Shown here: piece after piece, positions 1 through 10,136 of the stretch
How the letters are laid out: each line of letters begins with the position of its first letter
Position numbering within the stretch: the stretch's first letter is position 1
Assembly (NCBI RefSeq): GCF_026262505.1
Contig: NC_067206.1
Location: 26,055,896-26,119,895, forward strand
Reading direction: 5' to 3'
Source of the DNA: Trichomonas vaginalis G3
Lineage: Eukaryota; Parabasalia; Trichomonadida; Trichomonadidae
DNA length: 64,000 nucleotides
Position numbers and translations under genes: made by a program
The notes under the pieces: generated by a model
Told to the model about the DNA's origin: nothing
Database searches by the model: none
The model's input: the letters and a program-made list of their open reading frames with translations, nothing else

Positions 1-1056
1 GACACTTTCATTTAATAGTTTGCGACCCTGAACTAAATCCAGAACTTAACGTTCCAAGAAGTTCAAACACTTGCTGTCTCATGTATGTTGACCATATAAC
101 ATTACAAGACCTCATAAAATATCAAGGTGTCAAATGTGAAGTGTTGCAAGGATACTATTACGATGGAAACAGAGATATGAGAATAAGAGATGAAGTAAAG
201 AAGTTGTTTGAGTTAAGGTTAAAGTATAAGAAAGAAGAAAACCCCTTACAAGAAATTATAAAACTCATTCTGAACAGCATTTATGGCAAAACTATTCTAT
301 CTCCTATTGAGTCAAAAATAACCATAGTAGATGACAAAGATGCTATAAGATATGCTATAAGAAATTACAACCATATAGTGAAGTTCGAAGGTTTGGATGG
401 TTCAGATAAAACTATTTTCAAGCTAACGAAAAGCATTTGCAGACACTTTAACTTCTGTCCACTTGGTGTTAATATTCTGTCTATGTCAAAACGTATTATG
501 AATGAAGTATTCTGTACTGCAGAGGACATGGGACTTCAAATCTTTTACCAGGATACCGACAGTATGCACTTATATAATGAAGACATCCCAAAGCTTGCAG
601 CAGAGTTTAAGAAGAGATATGGTCGCGAACTTATAGGAAAGAACCTTGGTCAATTTCATAGCGACTTTGCAGAAATAACACCTGGAAAACAAAGTTTAGC
701 TTATAAAGTATTTTCTGTGGAAAGAAGACCTACATAGACTTACTCACTAACGATTTAAATGAAGTTGCATTTCACTGCAGAATGAAAGGCGTGAAGCAAG
801 ATGTTATTGCTTTAACCGCTAATGAAATGTTTCCTGAAGCTATACAATGCTATTACAATGAAGATAAGAACATTCACATACCTGTTGGAACATATGACAA
901 AGACTCTGAGTTCAGTTTAATGAAACTTTACAAAGCACTTATGATGGTCAAGAGATTGCATTCGACTTATGTAAGTCATGTCAACCTTGCTTTGCTGAAA
1001 AGTTCAACTTTTCAATAACGACTAAAACAAGCTTTATTCGTAAGTTGAAGTTCTGA
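1..1056 (+). pseudogene. polB: Protein-primed DNA polymerase B, C-terminal part, frameshifted
   Basis: This is the palm/thumb end of a Polinton family B polymerase, which would copy the linear element from a protein primer. The frame is open from the window edge. Polymerase motif B (ILNSIYGKT) lies near base 290 and motif C (YQDTDSMHLY) near base 550, so both the DTDS catalytic signature and the template-binding motif are present. The frame is lost near 715-720, apparently through one missing base, and resumes to about 1018. A second shift near 1000 restores a basic tail that ends at the TGA at 1054-1056. The N-terminal exonuclease part is outside the window. The copy is inactive as read. Confidence 0.85.
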
Positions 1057-1116
1057 GGTCATTTATTTTTGTCAGCAATGAGGTCATTCGTGATAAAAAT
1101 AAAGCTAGCGTAGATT

Positions 1117-1971
1117 TTACAATACTGCGATGGTAGAGTTTAAGAGTTGTGCTTCAATGTAGAGACAGTCCTTCCCATCTGGAGGCAAGAACACTGGACA
1201 TTTATGGTCATGAGTGGAGTACATGTCTATCCAAAACTCACGATTGAAGCCAGTTAATTTATAGTATTTAGGGTTAGGAAGTGGTGAAGTTCTTGTATGA
1301 CCAATGAACTCATTTTCAACGCCTTTGGCTATATTAGAGTAAAGTATTGCTTGCTTTCTATCCCAAATGCCAGGTGTTACAATCTTTGAAAATTCATTTT
1401 TCCTCGGAAGCATTGCATCATAATTGAAAACATTCTTAAAATCATCACTTGGTTCGGAGATTTGAAATCTTATACGTAATGGATTTTCTTTCTTTTTAGC
1501 GACTTCATTGAATGGTGAGAATACAATGAATTGACAGTCATGAGTTCCATCTTCATTTTCATTAAATTCATAATGAAAGTCTATAAGTTGTGGCTGACTA
1601 CCTTCTTCTTTCAGTTGTGCAAGAAACTCACGTAAAGGCTGTAAAGTTTGTACTTCAATGTTGAACTTTTTCTCGAACATCTCATTAAATGAAATCATAC
1701 ATTGCAATGTTGTATCGTCTTTAAAGTATTTGTATATGTGAATGTTTTGGGCGCTTAAAGACTGTTCGTCATTTTCTATCTCGACTTGAAGTATAAAGTC
1801 AACCTTTCTGAAAGCACGTGTTATATACATAGATGTTATGCCAATGTACTTCTCTTCATTTATGTTCACAATCCAGTCTGTTGGAAACTTAAACGTTACT
1901 CTGTTCCCCTTTATTTTGACGTCAGGGTTTTCACTACTGAACGCAACAGTTAAAGGTATTTGTCTATACAT
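1117..1971 (-). CDS. Candidate Polinton minor capsid (vertex) protein
   Basis: This intact 284-residue protein has no family I can name with certainty. It aligns by pattern with the proteins at 54552-55412 (element C) and 24776-25255 (element B). All have an N-terminal stretch with an aromatic-Pro-x-x-W/F motif (FKFPTDW here), and all end with a strand containing FW or VWF followed by a hydrophobic beta segment (DCLYIEAQL). It is rich in predicted beta strands with no membrane segment. Recurrence in three elements next to capsid genes suggests a structural protein, perhaps a single jelly-roll vertex protein. That function is inferred. The upstream bases TTTTTATCCGAATTAAATG fit the promoter pattern of these elements. 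Confidence 0.6.
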   Translation of the reverse strand: MYRQIPLTVAFSSENPDVKIKGNRVTFKFPTDWIVNINEEKYIGITSMYITRAFRKVDFILQVEIENDEQSLSAQNIHIYKYFKDDTTLQCMISFNEMFEKKFNIEVQTLQPLREFLAQLKEEGSQPQLIDFHYEFNENEDGTHDCQFIVFSPFNEVAKKKENPLRIRFQISEPSDDFKNVFNYDAMLPRKNEFSKIVTPGIWDRKQAILYSNIAKGVENEFIGHTRTSPLPNPKYYKLTGFNREFWIDMYSTHDHKCPVFLPPDGKDCLYIEAQLLNSTIAVL

Positions 1972-1995
1972 TTAATTCGGATAAAAATAAACCAT

Positions 1996-2196
1996 TTACT
2001 CTTTCTTTGCTTCAGCTTCTTTAGCTTTTGCTTCTTCTCTAGCTTTTTTCGCCAGCAAACGTGGGTTCTTCTGTCTTCCAGCAGCTAATGCAGCAAGTTG
2101 TTTTTCACTAAGTTTTCTCTTTGGTCTCTCTGGCTTTTGTTCTTGTTTTTGTTCCTTCAGTTCGGATAAAATTTGCTCACGAATTTCTTTCTTCAA
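1996..2196 (-). CDS. Small lysine/glutamate-rich protein, 5' end uncertain
   Basis: The protein has about 66 residues after a TTG codon and is dominated by Lys, Glu, Ala and Gln, with a central RPKRKLSEKQLAALAAGR segment, so it is probably helical and nucleic-acid binding. The frame is open further upstream to about 2260 without an ATG, so the true start is unclear or lost. A short unrelated ATG frame precedes it. It sits head-to-head with the gene at 2295. No family is recognised. Confidence 0.4.
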   Translation of the reverse strand: MKKEIREQILSELKEQKQEQKPERPKRKLSEKQLAALAAGRQKNPRLLAKKAREEAKAKEAEAKKE

Positions 2197-2294
2197 TGCT
2201 TCAACATCTATGACCCCTGGGTCTTGTCCGTAGGACTTGTCTGAGTCATTTGACTGCAGATAAAAAACAAAATTAAAACTTTAACCGATGTAAA

Positions 2295-2721
2295 ATGAGC
2301 TTGTCAAAATCAGAGCGAGAGTCTATTATATTAAATGACGCAAGAGGAATACAACATCCTTTCTATTATGTAAGTCAGAGTAAAGATGGTAAAATATACG
2401 TAAGAAAAAGAAAGGTTCCATTAGCGAATGCAGAGAGTGACAACATTAAGGTGCATAGCACCGAGGGTGAAGCCCATATAAAACCTTCTATTCAAACTGA
2501 AAAGTCAATAGAACAGAAGAAAAGAAGCCAGATGTCTTTCAATAACGAACCAAGAGCTTATTGCAAAGTTCGTGAATTTCATTGAAAAACAAACCGAGTC
2601 AAAGAATCCTGACCCACCAGTGAAAGAAGTTGAGACAAAAGAGAATGTACAGTTCATTGAAAATGTCAAGAAACAACTTCCACCACGAATGCCAAGAAGA
2701 AGAGTGAGAATAATGAAGTAA
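2295..2721 (+). pseudogene. Small basic Polinton protein with KDG-RK-PL module, frameshifted
   Basis: The first 96 codons contain the module YYVSQSKDGKIYVRKRKVPL. The same pattern occurs at 4851-5087 (TMKDGRVQFRKIKQPL) and, more weakly, at 56174-56758 (HKNGTASISKKKQTL). The frame is lost near 2560. The neighbouring frame continues through a proline- and arginine-rich tail ending in RRRVRIMK at the stop near 2721. Together these give a protein of about 140 residues. The function is unknown. The module looks like a short beta-hairpin DNA- or capsid-binding domain, which is inference. Confidence 0.5.
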
Positions 2722-2748
2722 ATAGATATTTTTATCCGAAGTAAATAC

Positions 2749-4317
2749 ATGCAGAACGAACAGTTAAACGAATTTACTCCAGCAGAGCATATTCATCAGA
2801 TTCGCTCATATTTCGATATCATAGACAATGCAGTTCAAATTGGTGACACTAATAGAAAATATTCTGACGCAAAGATTCCATCACAACCTGGAACTGCCTA
2901 AAGATAACACATGGTAACATTCAATCTCTCACCTCCTGGTGAAAATATGTTGGACCTTTACAATACATTCATTACGTATAAAATGGAAGGTCAATTTATT
3001 GCAGATAAAGAAATTGGTTCAGGTTCAATAAAACAAACCCACCAGGATTTTGGATTGGTTTCGATGACGCTTTCTATGCAGTTGCTGATATCAAATCCTT
3101 GCAAATGGTCGTATCGTATATTCTCAAGACAACGCAAGAGAAGAAGCATATATAACTTCAAACTCACAAACTACCGAACAAATAAAGAAAGTAGATGTTT
3201 TCTCAAAGACTCGACATGAAGATGTATGGAGTCATTCGGGAACATGCAGAACAGGACAAATTGTTAGTGGTCCAATTACAGCAGGAAAATCATTTGATTT
3301 TAAGCTTCGTTTAAGAATTCCTGTTAGAAGATTCCTTCCATTAGAAGCTATAAGATTTATTCCTGCATTTGCTGGTAACATTCAGCTTAAAGTAAAGTTC
3401 AGTAGCGACGCCTTACAATGCACATCTATATCTGTAAATGATATCATTGCTTTCAATCCAACTCTTAAAGTTGCATTTGCTTCAGATTCAAATCCACCGA
3501 CAAATAAATTTGTTCCATGGAATGAACATTCACTATGATAACGAAGCAGTAGAAGCTAGTGGAACAGTTACTATTACAACTGTAACCCAGCAACTATTTC
3601 GAATAAAGATGGATTTTAATGAATGTTTCATTCATCCAAAGTCATTCTCTTTAGACCCTAACATTTATACAGAACTTGTAGAACATTATACAACGAGGCT
3701 TTATGTTTTCCTGTTAAAGTTATGGATTGGATTCCTATGGACGGTTCATTCTCAAAGAATACAGATAGTTCAAGTGCAACATTTACAGCAGCTTATACGC
3801 CTATTAATGTTAAAAGTATTTGGGCACTATTTAGAAAGAAAGACAACTATTATGTTAATTTTGAGAACCCTAAGTTTAAATATCTTCAGCTTTCCATGGG
3901 AGCTATGGAAATATGCCTGCAGAACCTGAAAAATCATATGGACCTGTATTTTATGAAATGGTTGCGAACGCTTGCAATACAAACAATGATATGATTGGAT
4001 TTAATGAAGATTTTTTGAGGTCATTGGTGGATGATGGTAGTGTGGAACATAAATGGGATAGCTATGACAACACACATTTCTTATGTGGTTTTCCAACAGA
4101 AGTGGACTTTTGCTTCCAACAAGGTCAAACATCTACTGCTCCAATAACATACAAATTGTCTGTTAAAGGACCTATTGAACTAGCAACTGAAAACGTACCA
4201 AAGCCACTTATTGGATTTATGAGGGATTGTTGCTTTGCCATTCAGGTGCGTGCTAATGGCATCCCCATAATAAGATTAGATGACTATAACTTAGCCACGG
4301 ACGACAGTGAGGAATAA
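2749..4317 (+). pseudogene. Polinton major capsid protein (double jelly-roll type), multiply frameshifted
   Basis: This gene begins at ATG 2749 after a T-tract and breaks repeatedly into short ORFs in all three frames. A segment near 3300-3420 reads KLRLRIPVRRFLPLEAIRF followed by PAFAGNIQLKV. It matches the intact capsid proteins at 43950-45554 (KLRVPLSSFLIFRFLRYLP, NWAGKISIEL) and 20651-22291 (IIPVNDLLAF, YPKSFGDIIL). The C-terminal part (3913-4317) is an open frame of 134 residues. Size and order agree with a capsid gene of about 520 codons. At least four frame changes mean no full protein can be made. Confidence 0.75.
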
Positions 4318-4347
4318 AGGATGAACATTTATTTTTAAAGCTTATAA

Positions 4348-4685
4348 ATGAGTTCTTCATCAAGCTCTCGCGAACCTTCACCATCTATGAAACAAACTTT
4401 ACCAAACGATTATGGAGCACCTATTGAATATTTCTTACGAGCTGCACAATGGCAAAGAGCAGTCTCACCAAGGTTAGTGTTCCACCAGCTCCTGTCAAAA
4501 ATAGCATTTGGTCAAGTCCTTATATAAAATATGGTCTCCCACTAGGTTTGCTAGCTACAGCAGGAGCAGTAATGATGTTGAAAAGAAATAAAGCAAATGT
4601 TATAAATAATACTGAAATAGCTGAAGTTAAACAAACTCCAACACCTTCGCCAAAACCACGCCTTCACAAGCAAAACCTTCAATAA
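4348..4685 (+). pseudogene. Small membrane-anchored, Pro/Thr-rich protein, frameshifted
   Basis: An ATG at 4348 follows TTTTTAAAGCTTATAA, the usual element start context. It opens a serine-rich N-terminus (SSSSSSREPSPS). The frame shifts near 4450 into one carrying a hydrophobic segment (YGLPLGLLATAGAVMML), which would span a membrane once, and then a basic and Pro/Thr-rich tail. A proline-rich remnant continues to about 4770 in other frames. No homologue is recognised in B or C. A structural membrane protein is possible but unproven. Confidence 0.45.
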
Positions 4686-4850
4686 CTCCTGAACCTATGG
4701 AAGTACAAACTCCTGTTCAAAAGTCAACTCCTAAACCGACTCCAACATTTAAACAGAACCTACTCCTCAAATAAATCGTAAAACTCCTGCGTTTCCTTAC
4801 TGAAAAAATAACGTTATTTTTATTTAATATTAAAATTTTTATTTGATTGA

Positions 4851-5087
4851 ATGACGACTAAAGTCACTGAAGCAATGAAACAAAAGTTTTTGGTAGAATA
4901 CATTAAATCAGGAACTATTCCAGAAGGTTTTTACATTCATACTATGAAGGATGGTAGAGTTCAGTTTAGAAAGATAAAGCAACCATTAGATAGAGAAGGT
5001 ATATTAAGGAAGATTAAACTTCATGAGGACAACATTGCTGAACTTAAGAAGAAGTTAGAAGAGTTGGAGAAAGGAAGAGAGTTATAA
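4851..5087 (+). CDS. Small protein with KDG-RK-PL module and coiled coil
   Basis: This intact 78-residue protein starts at ATG 4851 after a run of T-rich sequence. Residues 26-46 hold GFYIHTMKDGRVQFRKIKQP, the short module shared with 2295-2721. Residues 48-77 are heptad-like and charged (AELKKKLEELEKG), suggesting a coiled coil. The function is unknown. Its occurrence twice in element A, and in a related form in C, argues that it is a real gene. Confidence 0.55.
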   Translation: MTTKVTEAMKQKFLVEYIKSGTIPEGFYIHTMKDGRVQFRKIKQPLDREGILRKIKLHEDNIAELKKKLEELEKGREL

Positions 5088-5166
5088 AGCAATGAATTCA
5101 ACAGGTTAGAAAACGTGTTAGAAAACGTGTTAGATCTAACATTCTAACATAAACATTATTTTTGCG

Positions 5167-5685
5167 CTATGTTTTCATACGTGTGAGGGTGGTGATATCA
5201 TTAATTTTTAAGTTATTTTTAAATAAATGACAGAACAAAAAATAAGCATATCTACTCAACAGAATGAGACCCTTACTGACTATGTATTCGTTTAATGCTT
5301 GATGAAAACAATGGTACATATTATCGTATGGGTATACACAACGTCTGTTTCCATCGTCGTCGTATATGTAGAGCTCAAATCCAGTCCAACCTTCTTTTGT
5401 ACAATATGTAGCTTTATTTAAGTATGCATTTATGTAGATAAGGCAATTTTCTTCATCGCTCCAGAAATAATTTTTGTTCTTTGTTGAAATAGTTTTCGTT
5501 CCTCTGCGACCATAAGGAATGTATGCAATGAACTTTGCGTCATAAGGGATTGTAATATATTCAGGGTTTCTTTCATCGTCAATGGGTCTGTCTTTGTTAA
5601 AATGCATGTTTCTCAGTTTTACTTGAGTTTTGAATAGTTCACGGAAACGTTCTGGGAAAGAGTCATAGTAAATGTAGTCGGACAT
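5167..5685 (-). CDS. Hypothetical Polinton protein (172 aa)
   Basis: The protein is rich in Tyr, Asn, Asp and Lys, with aromatic beta-like stretches (IYYDSFPERFRELF, KFIAYIPYGRRG, GFELYIYDDDG). The last 30 residues are more hydrophobic (LILLSRYAYFLFCHLF), then basic, and may result from a frameshift. It is the last gene before the right end of element A. Codon use and base composition match the other element genes. No family is recognised. Confidence 0.45.
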   Translation of the reverse strand: MSDYIYYDSFPERFRELFKTQVKLRNMHFNKDRPIDDERNPEYITIPYDAKFIAYIPYGRRGTKTISTKNKNYFWSDEENCLIYINAYLNKATYCTKEGWTGFELYIYDDDGNRRCVYPYDNMYHCFHQALNEYIVSKGLILLSRYAYFLFCHLFKNNLKINDITTLTRMKT

Positions 5686-5930
5686 TTCTTTGTAATGAAA
5701 TAAAAAATTTAAAAAAAATAAAAATAAGGTTATTTTTTATTTAGTGAGGACGGTAGTGAATTCGTTAGTGAAGTCGTTTATGTGTCAGATGGTTTTGTAA
5801 ATATTTAAGGTTAAGTTGGTGTTATGGTTGTGTTGTAAAATATACGTTACTGGTTTCGTAAAGTGTCAAAACCGCTAAGTGGTGTACGGAGGCGCGCAGT
5901 GCCACAGTACACGACTTAGGGATACTAACT
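5686..5930. repeat. Terminal non-coding segment of Polinton A
   Basis: About 245 bp of non-coding sequence separates the last gene from the mariner. It is less AT-biased near its end (GGCGCGCAGTGCCAC) and finishes ATACTAACT at 5930. Read inward from the end it begins AGTTAGTATCCC, compared with AGTAGTATATGTGG for element B. This is taken as the terminal inverted repeat of A. The partner repeat is outside the window, so this cannot be confirmed here. Confidence 0.5.
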
Positions 5931-7222
5931 AGGTGTGTTTAGCACAAACCTGAATACTGCGAATAGAAATAAACAAGTTACATATATATAAAGTTTATTT
6001 AAATATAATCACCATTGGATTCAATCACGCGTTCGCAGCGATCGATCCAGGCTTGAAAGACACGCTTTAAATCATCATGAGAAAATTGCTCAAATTGCTC
6101 TCTTACAAAATTTTCAAGATCATCTGGACTCGCGAATTCGCGTCCTTCAGCTCTCTTTTTTAGCGTGCCGAATAAATAAAAGTCAGAGGGTGCAATATCA
6201 GGTGAATAAATTGAGTTTGGAACAACTTTGACATTGTTTTCCACCAAGTAATTCATTACCTTATGACTTTTGTGAACTCTTGAATTATCAAAATGAATTG
6301 CAAACTTTTGTTTTTGTTGTTTGGATTTCTCAAACTCATCAGAATTGATAATTTGAGTAAGAACATTGTCAATTAGATACTGAGCATTCATCGTATTAGG
6401 TTTTTGAAGAATATCAATTGCGATGATGCCATTCACGCCCCAAAAAACCGACAACATCATCATTGGTGTGTCAATTTTTTTCTTCGGGAATGTTTGCGGA
6501 TTTTCATCCTTCGGGATCCACATGATTTTGGCTTCTGTTGCATATTGAAACCAAGACTCGTCCCCTGTTACTAAAAAGCGAAACTTCTTGGATTGATACG
6601 CACCCAATATAGAGAGGAGCTCTTTCGAAGATTGGACTCTAGATTTTTTTTGAACTGAATTAAGGTTGTGCGGAACCCAACGTGTATACGCTAGTTTGTA
6701 GTTCAAATAATTGTGCAGATAATAACTGACTGTTGTACGTGGTATCTTTGTCATCTCCTCTATCCTTCTGAGTGATGCTCTTGGGTCTTCATCTAGCGCT
6801 TGAAGAATTGCTTTAATTTTTCTTTGATCCGGCGATTTTTTGTCAATTTTTATGATGGGCGCCTTTTTGTTCATGAAGTGATACATCCTAACATGATACG
6901 TTACAGTGGAATGGCTAGGAGCATCCATACCGAAGCATTTTACCAATGTCTCGTAGATTTTTTTACAGTCTTTGCATTTTTTTGCAAGAGCGAGGATGTT
7001 TTCTTTATGATTCATTAAAAAAATGAAAAAAATCCCGCCAAAATTTTCCGCGAAACCGCCTCTTGTCTCAAAATTCATTTTATATCCCAGCATGGCGCCA
7101 AAATACAACATACTCATCATATACATATATTCATATTTTTTATTATATATTTATAATCAGCATATATCTCCTTTAATAGTCTCATATAGAGCGCTGTGCT
7201 AAACGCACCTTTGGACACCCTA
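5931..7222 (-). mobile_element. Mariner (Tvmar1-like), copy 1, outer TIR truncated
   Basis: This is a Tc1/mariner element whose transposase reads on the minus strand. The right end at 7222 is intact (inner TIR ends CCTTTGGACACCCTA) and is followed by the target dinucleotide TA at 7223-7224. At the left end the shared sequence begins at AGGTGTGTTTAGCAC; the outermost 12 bases seen in copy 2 (TAGGGTGTCCAA) are missing and replaced by the end of Polinton A. The copy is nearly identical to copy 2. An interrupted TIR would prevent normal mobilisation in the present arrangement. Confidence 0.88.
5999..7015 (-). CDS. Mariner transposase, intact
   Basis: This is a cut-and-paste transposase that acts at TA targets. 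The open frame extends upstream to 7126, but the start at 7015 (MNHKENILALAKKC) is preferred because it begins the expected N-terminal helix-turn-helix. That gives about 338 residues, the usual mariner length. The catalytic DD34D signature is visible: VTGDESWFQY, then HFDNSRVHKS, then YSPDIAPSDFYLF. The linker contains a second HTH-like region (RIEEMTKIPRTTVSYYL). The frame is undamaged, so the protein could be active, although its own element has lost part of one TIR. Confidence 0.92.
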   Translation of the reverse strand: MNHKENILALAKKCKDCKKIYETLVKCFGMDAPSHSTVTYHVRMYHFMNKKAPIIKIDKKSPDQRKIKAILQALDEDPRASLRRIEEMTKIPRTTVSYYLHNYLNYKLAYTRWVPHNLNSVQKKSRVQSSKELLSILGAYQSKKFRFLVTGDESWFQYATEAKIMWIPKDENPQTFPKKKIDTPMMMLSVFWGVNGIIAIDILQKPNTMNAQYLIDNVLTQIINSDEFEKSKQQKQKFAIHFDNSRVHKSHKVMNYLVENNVKVVPNSIYSPDIAPSDFYLFGTLKKRAEGREFASPDDLENFVREQFEQFSHDDLKRVFQAWIDRCERVIESNGDYI

Positions 7223-8833
7223 TATTATCCGAAATCATCAACAACTAGTTTTGCAATTACCATTTTATTTTTGAGATATTCCTGGTTGCGCCGAATCTTA
7301 TATGCACATATTAAAGCGGGGATTGCTATTACAATGATAACAGCAATTGGAATGGTAGTACATAATATTATTATAAGTTTTTTGTTATCCTTAGGGTAAA
7401 TTTCGCAAAGATCGGTATTCACTTTGAATTTCATTCCGCCAAAAAGCCTTTTATTGTATTGAGATGAACACTCAACTGAATCACATGATAAGGCATTTTT
7501 AAGAAAATCTCCATCAACTGTGTCGTTCCCACAATAAACTATTTTAGAGATATGTGAATCAACGAATGAATTTTGTGAGATAGATTTGATATTAGGATAG
7601 ATATAAATAGAAAGATTGTTACTTCGAACAAAGTTATTTGGAAGTGAAATAAAATTATCTTGATTTAATATGTTCAATTCATTCAAATCGACGAAGGTGT
7701 TGAGAGATGGAACTTCAGATATAAGCGAAGAATTAAATGTTATTTTATTAATTTTTGAATCGTTCAAATAATTTAATATTTGATAATTATTTGAATTAAA
7801 AACTAGTTCTGTAACATTATCGAGATTATTGAAGGCATCTTCAGCTATTGTAGCTTCAATTCTCATGTAGATAACGATTTTCTTTATATTTTTGCAAGAA
7901 TAAAAAGCTTTCCATCCAATAAATCGAAGATTTTCTGGTAAGACAATTTCGTTTATACCGCAATAATAAAATGCTTGTTTCTCAACTATTTCTAATGAAT
8001 TAAACATTCCAATTGCATTTAGTCTCATGCATTGGAAAAAAGCTGATTCATTGATTACTTTAAGTGAATTAGAAAATTTTATTAATTCTAATTTATCACA
8101 GAATTTGAAAGCGCCAATGCCAATATAAGTAAGAGTATTTGGGAAAACAACTAAAGCAAATGTACATCCGGTAAAAGCCCAGTCATTGATTTCTTTTATT
8201 TTAGTTTTTGGGAAGTTAAATGTGGTCAGAGCTTTGCACTGATAGAAAGCATTATTTCCTATTTTTTCTAGCGATGAATAATCACCTCCAACAGAAATTA
8301 AAGATATGCAATCGCTAAACGAATTATCAGATATTTCAATCAAATATGGATATAATAATATTGCTTCTAAGGAAGTGCAAAGATACGCGAAAGATTCAGG
8401 AATTACACTTAACAAATTTGGTGCTGCTATAGTTTTTAGTGAGCGGCATGAGGCAAAAACTCCTTTTGACAAACTTATATTGAATTCGCCAAAATCGACT
8501 TCCATTAAATTGGAGCAGTTTGAAAATGCGTATTCACCAACAAACTTCAATTTTGTATCAAATTTAGTCATTTGATGACTGAGTACTTTAACACCTGAGT
8601 AGCAGAATGAATATGCTCTGATTTCAACAATGTTTTGGAAATTAAATATTTCATATTTGGAACAGTTGTAGAATGCATAATCTTCAATGATTTCAACAAA
8701 TTTTATATTGATAATATTAGTGAGATTTATGCAATTAAAAAATGTTTTTTGTTTAATAATCTTTATAGATGATGGTAATGTAATGTTTTGAAGATTGACG
8801 CAATTAAAGAACGAGGCTTGACCAATGTAAGTA

Positions 8834-10136
8834 TAGGGTGTCCAAAGGTGCGTTTAGCACAGCGCTCTATATGAGACTATTAAAGGAGATATATGCTGAT
8901 TATAAATATATAATAAAAAATATGAATATATGTATATGATGAGTATGTTGTATTTTGGCGCCATGCCGGGATATAAAATGAATTTTGAGACAAGAGGCGG
9001 TTTCGCGGGAAATTTTGGCGGGATTTTTTTCATTTTTTTAATGAATCATAAAGAAAACATCCTCGCTCTTGCAAAAAAATGCAAAGACTGTAAAAAAATC
9101 TACGAGACATTGGTAAAATGCTTCGGTATGGATGCTCCTAGCTATTCCACTGTAACGTATCATGTTAGGATGTATCACTTCATGAACAAAAAGGCGCCCA
9201 TCATAAAAATTGACAAAAAATCGCCGGATCAAAGAAAAATTAAAGCAATTCTTCAAGCGCTAGATGAAGACCCAAGAGCATCACTCAGAAGGATAGAGGA
9301 GATGACAAAGATACCACGTACAACAGTCAGTTATTATCTGCACAATTATTTGAACTACAAACTAGCGTATACACGTTGGGTTCCGCACAACCTTAATTCA
9401 GTTCAAAAAAAATCTAGAGTCCAATCTTCGAAAGAGCTCCTCTCTATATTGGGTGCGTATCAATCCAAGAAGTTTCGCTTTTTAGTAACAGGGGACGAGT
9501 CTTGGTTTCAATATGCAACAGAAGCCAAAATCATGTGGATCCCGAAGGATGAAAATCCGCAAACATTCCCGAAGAAAAAATTGACACACCAATGATGATG
9601 TTGTCGGTTTTTTGGGGCGTGAATGGCATCATCGCAATTGATATTCTTCAAAAACCTAATACGATGAATGCTCAGTATCTAATTGACAATGTTCTTACTC
9701 AAATTATCAATTCTGATGAGTTTGAGAAATCCAAACAACAAAAACAAAAGTTTGCAATTCATTTTGATAATTCAAGAGTTCACAAAAGTCATAAGGTAAT
9801 GAATTACTTGGTGGAAAACAATGTCAAAGTTGTTCCAAACTCAATTTATTCACCTGATATTGCACCCTCTGACTTTTATTTATTCGGCACGCTAAAAAAG
9901 AGAGCTGAAGGACGCGAATTCGCGAGTCCAGATGATCTTGAAAATTTTGTAAGAGAGCAATTTGAGCAATTTTCTCATGATGATTTAAAGCGTGTCTTTC
10001 AAGCCTGGATCGATCGCTGCGAACGCGTGATTGAATCCAATGGTGATTATATTTAAATAAACTTTATATATATGTAACTTGTTTATTTCTATTCGCAGTA
10101 TTCAGGTTTGTGCTAAACACACCTTTGGACACCCTA
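8834..10136 (+). mobile_element. Mariner (Tvmar1-like), copy 2, complete ends
   Basis: This 1,303-bp element has TIRs that begin TAGGGTGTCCAAAGGTG and differ at one position over about 26 bp. It is flanked by TA at 8832-8833 and 10137-10138, the expected mariner target duplication. It lies inside the BspA-like gene, antisense to it. Its transposase has a frameshift, so it is non-autonomous but could be moved in trans by an intact copy. Confidence 0.95.
9041..10056 (+). pseudogene. Mariner transposase with one-base frameshift
   Basis: This is the same protein as in copy 1, with only a few substitutions. The frame breaks near 9580, where copy 1 has seven A residues (PKKK codons) and this copy has six. 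The upstream part ends shortly after at a TGA, and the rest continues in the next frame from 9592. HTH, first catalytic Asp (TGDESW), second (HFDNSR) and third (PDIAPSD) all remain readable across the two frames. The break is recent, judging by the near-identity of the copies. Confidence 0.92.

Larger units (their letters stand above)
1..5930. mobile_element. Polinton/Maverick A, partial (right part)
   Basis: This is the right-hand portion of a large self-synthesising DNA transposon; the left end lies outside the window. It holds the end of a family B DNA polymerase, a broken major capsid gene and several small structural-type genes that recur in elements B and C. The right terminus is placed at 5930, where the sequence reads ATACTAACT, close to the ATACTACT end of element B, and where mariner sequence begins abruptly. 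Most genes are frameshifted, so the copy is decayed. The identity is strong; the exact terminus is an inference. Confidence 0.8.

Noticed and set aside
7016-7126. N-terminal extension of mariner transposase
   Set aside because: The added 37 residues are not mariner-like; the expected helix-turn-helix begins at the ATG at 7015.
8306-8575. Plus-strand ORF within the LRR gene
   Set aside because: It is antisense to clear leucine-rich repeats; open frames opposite LRRs are common.
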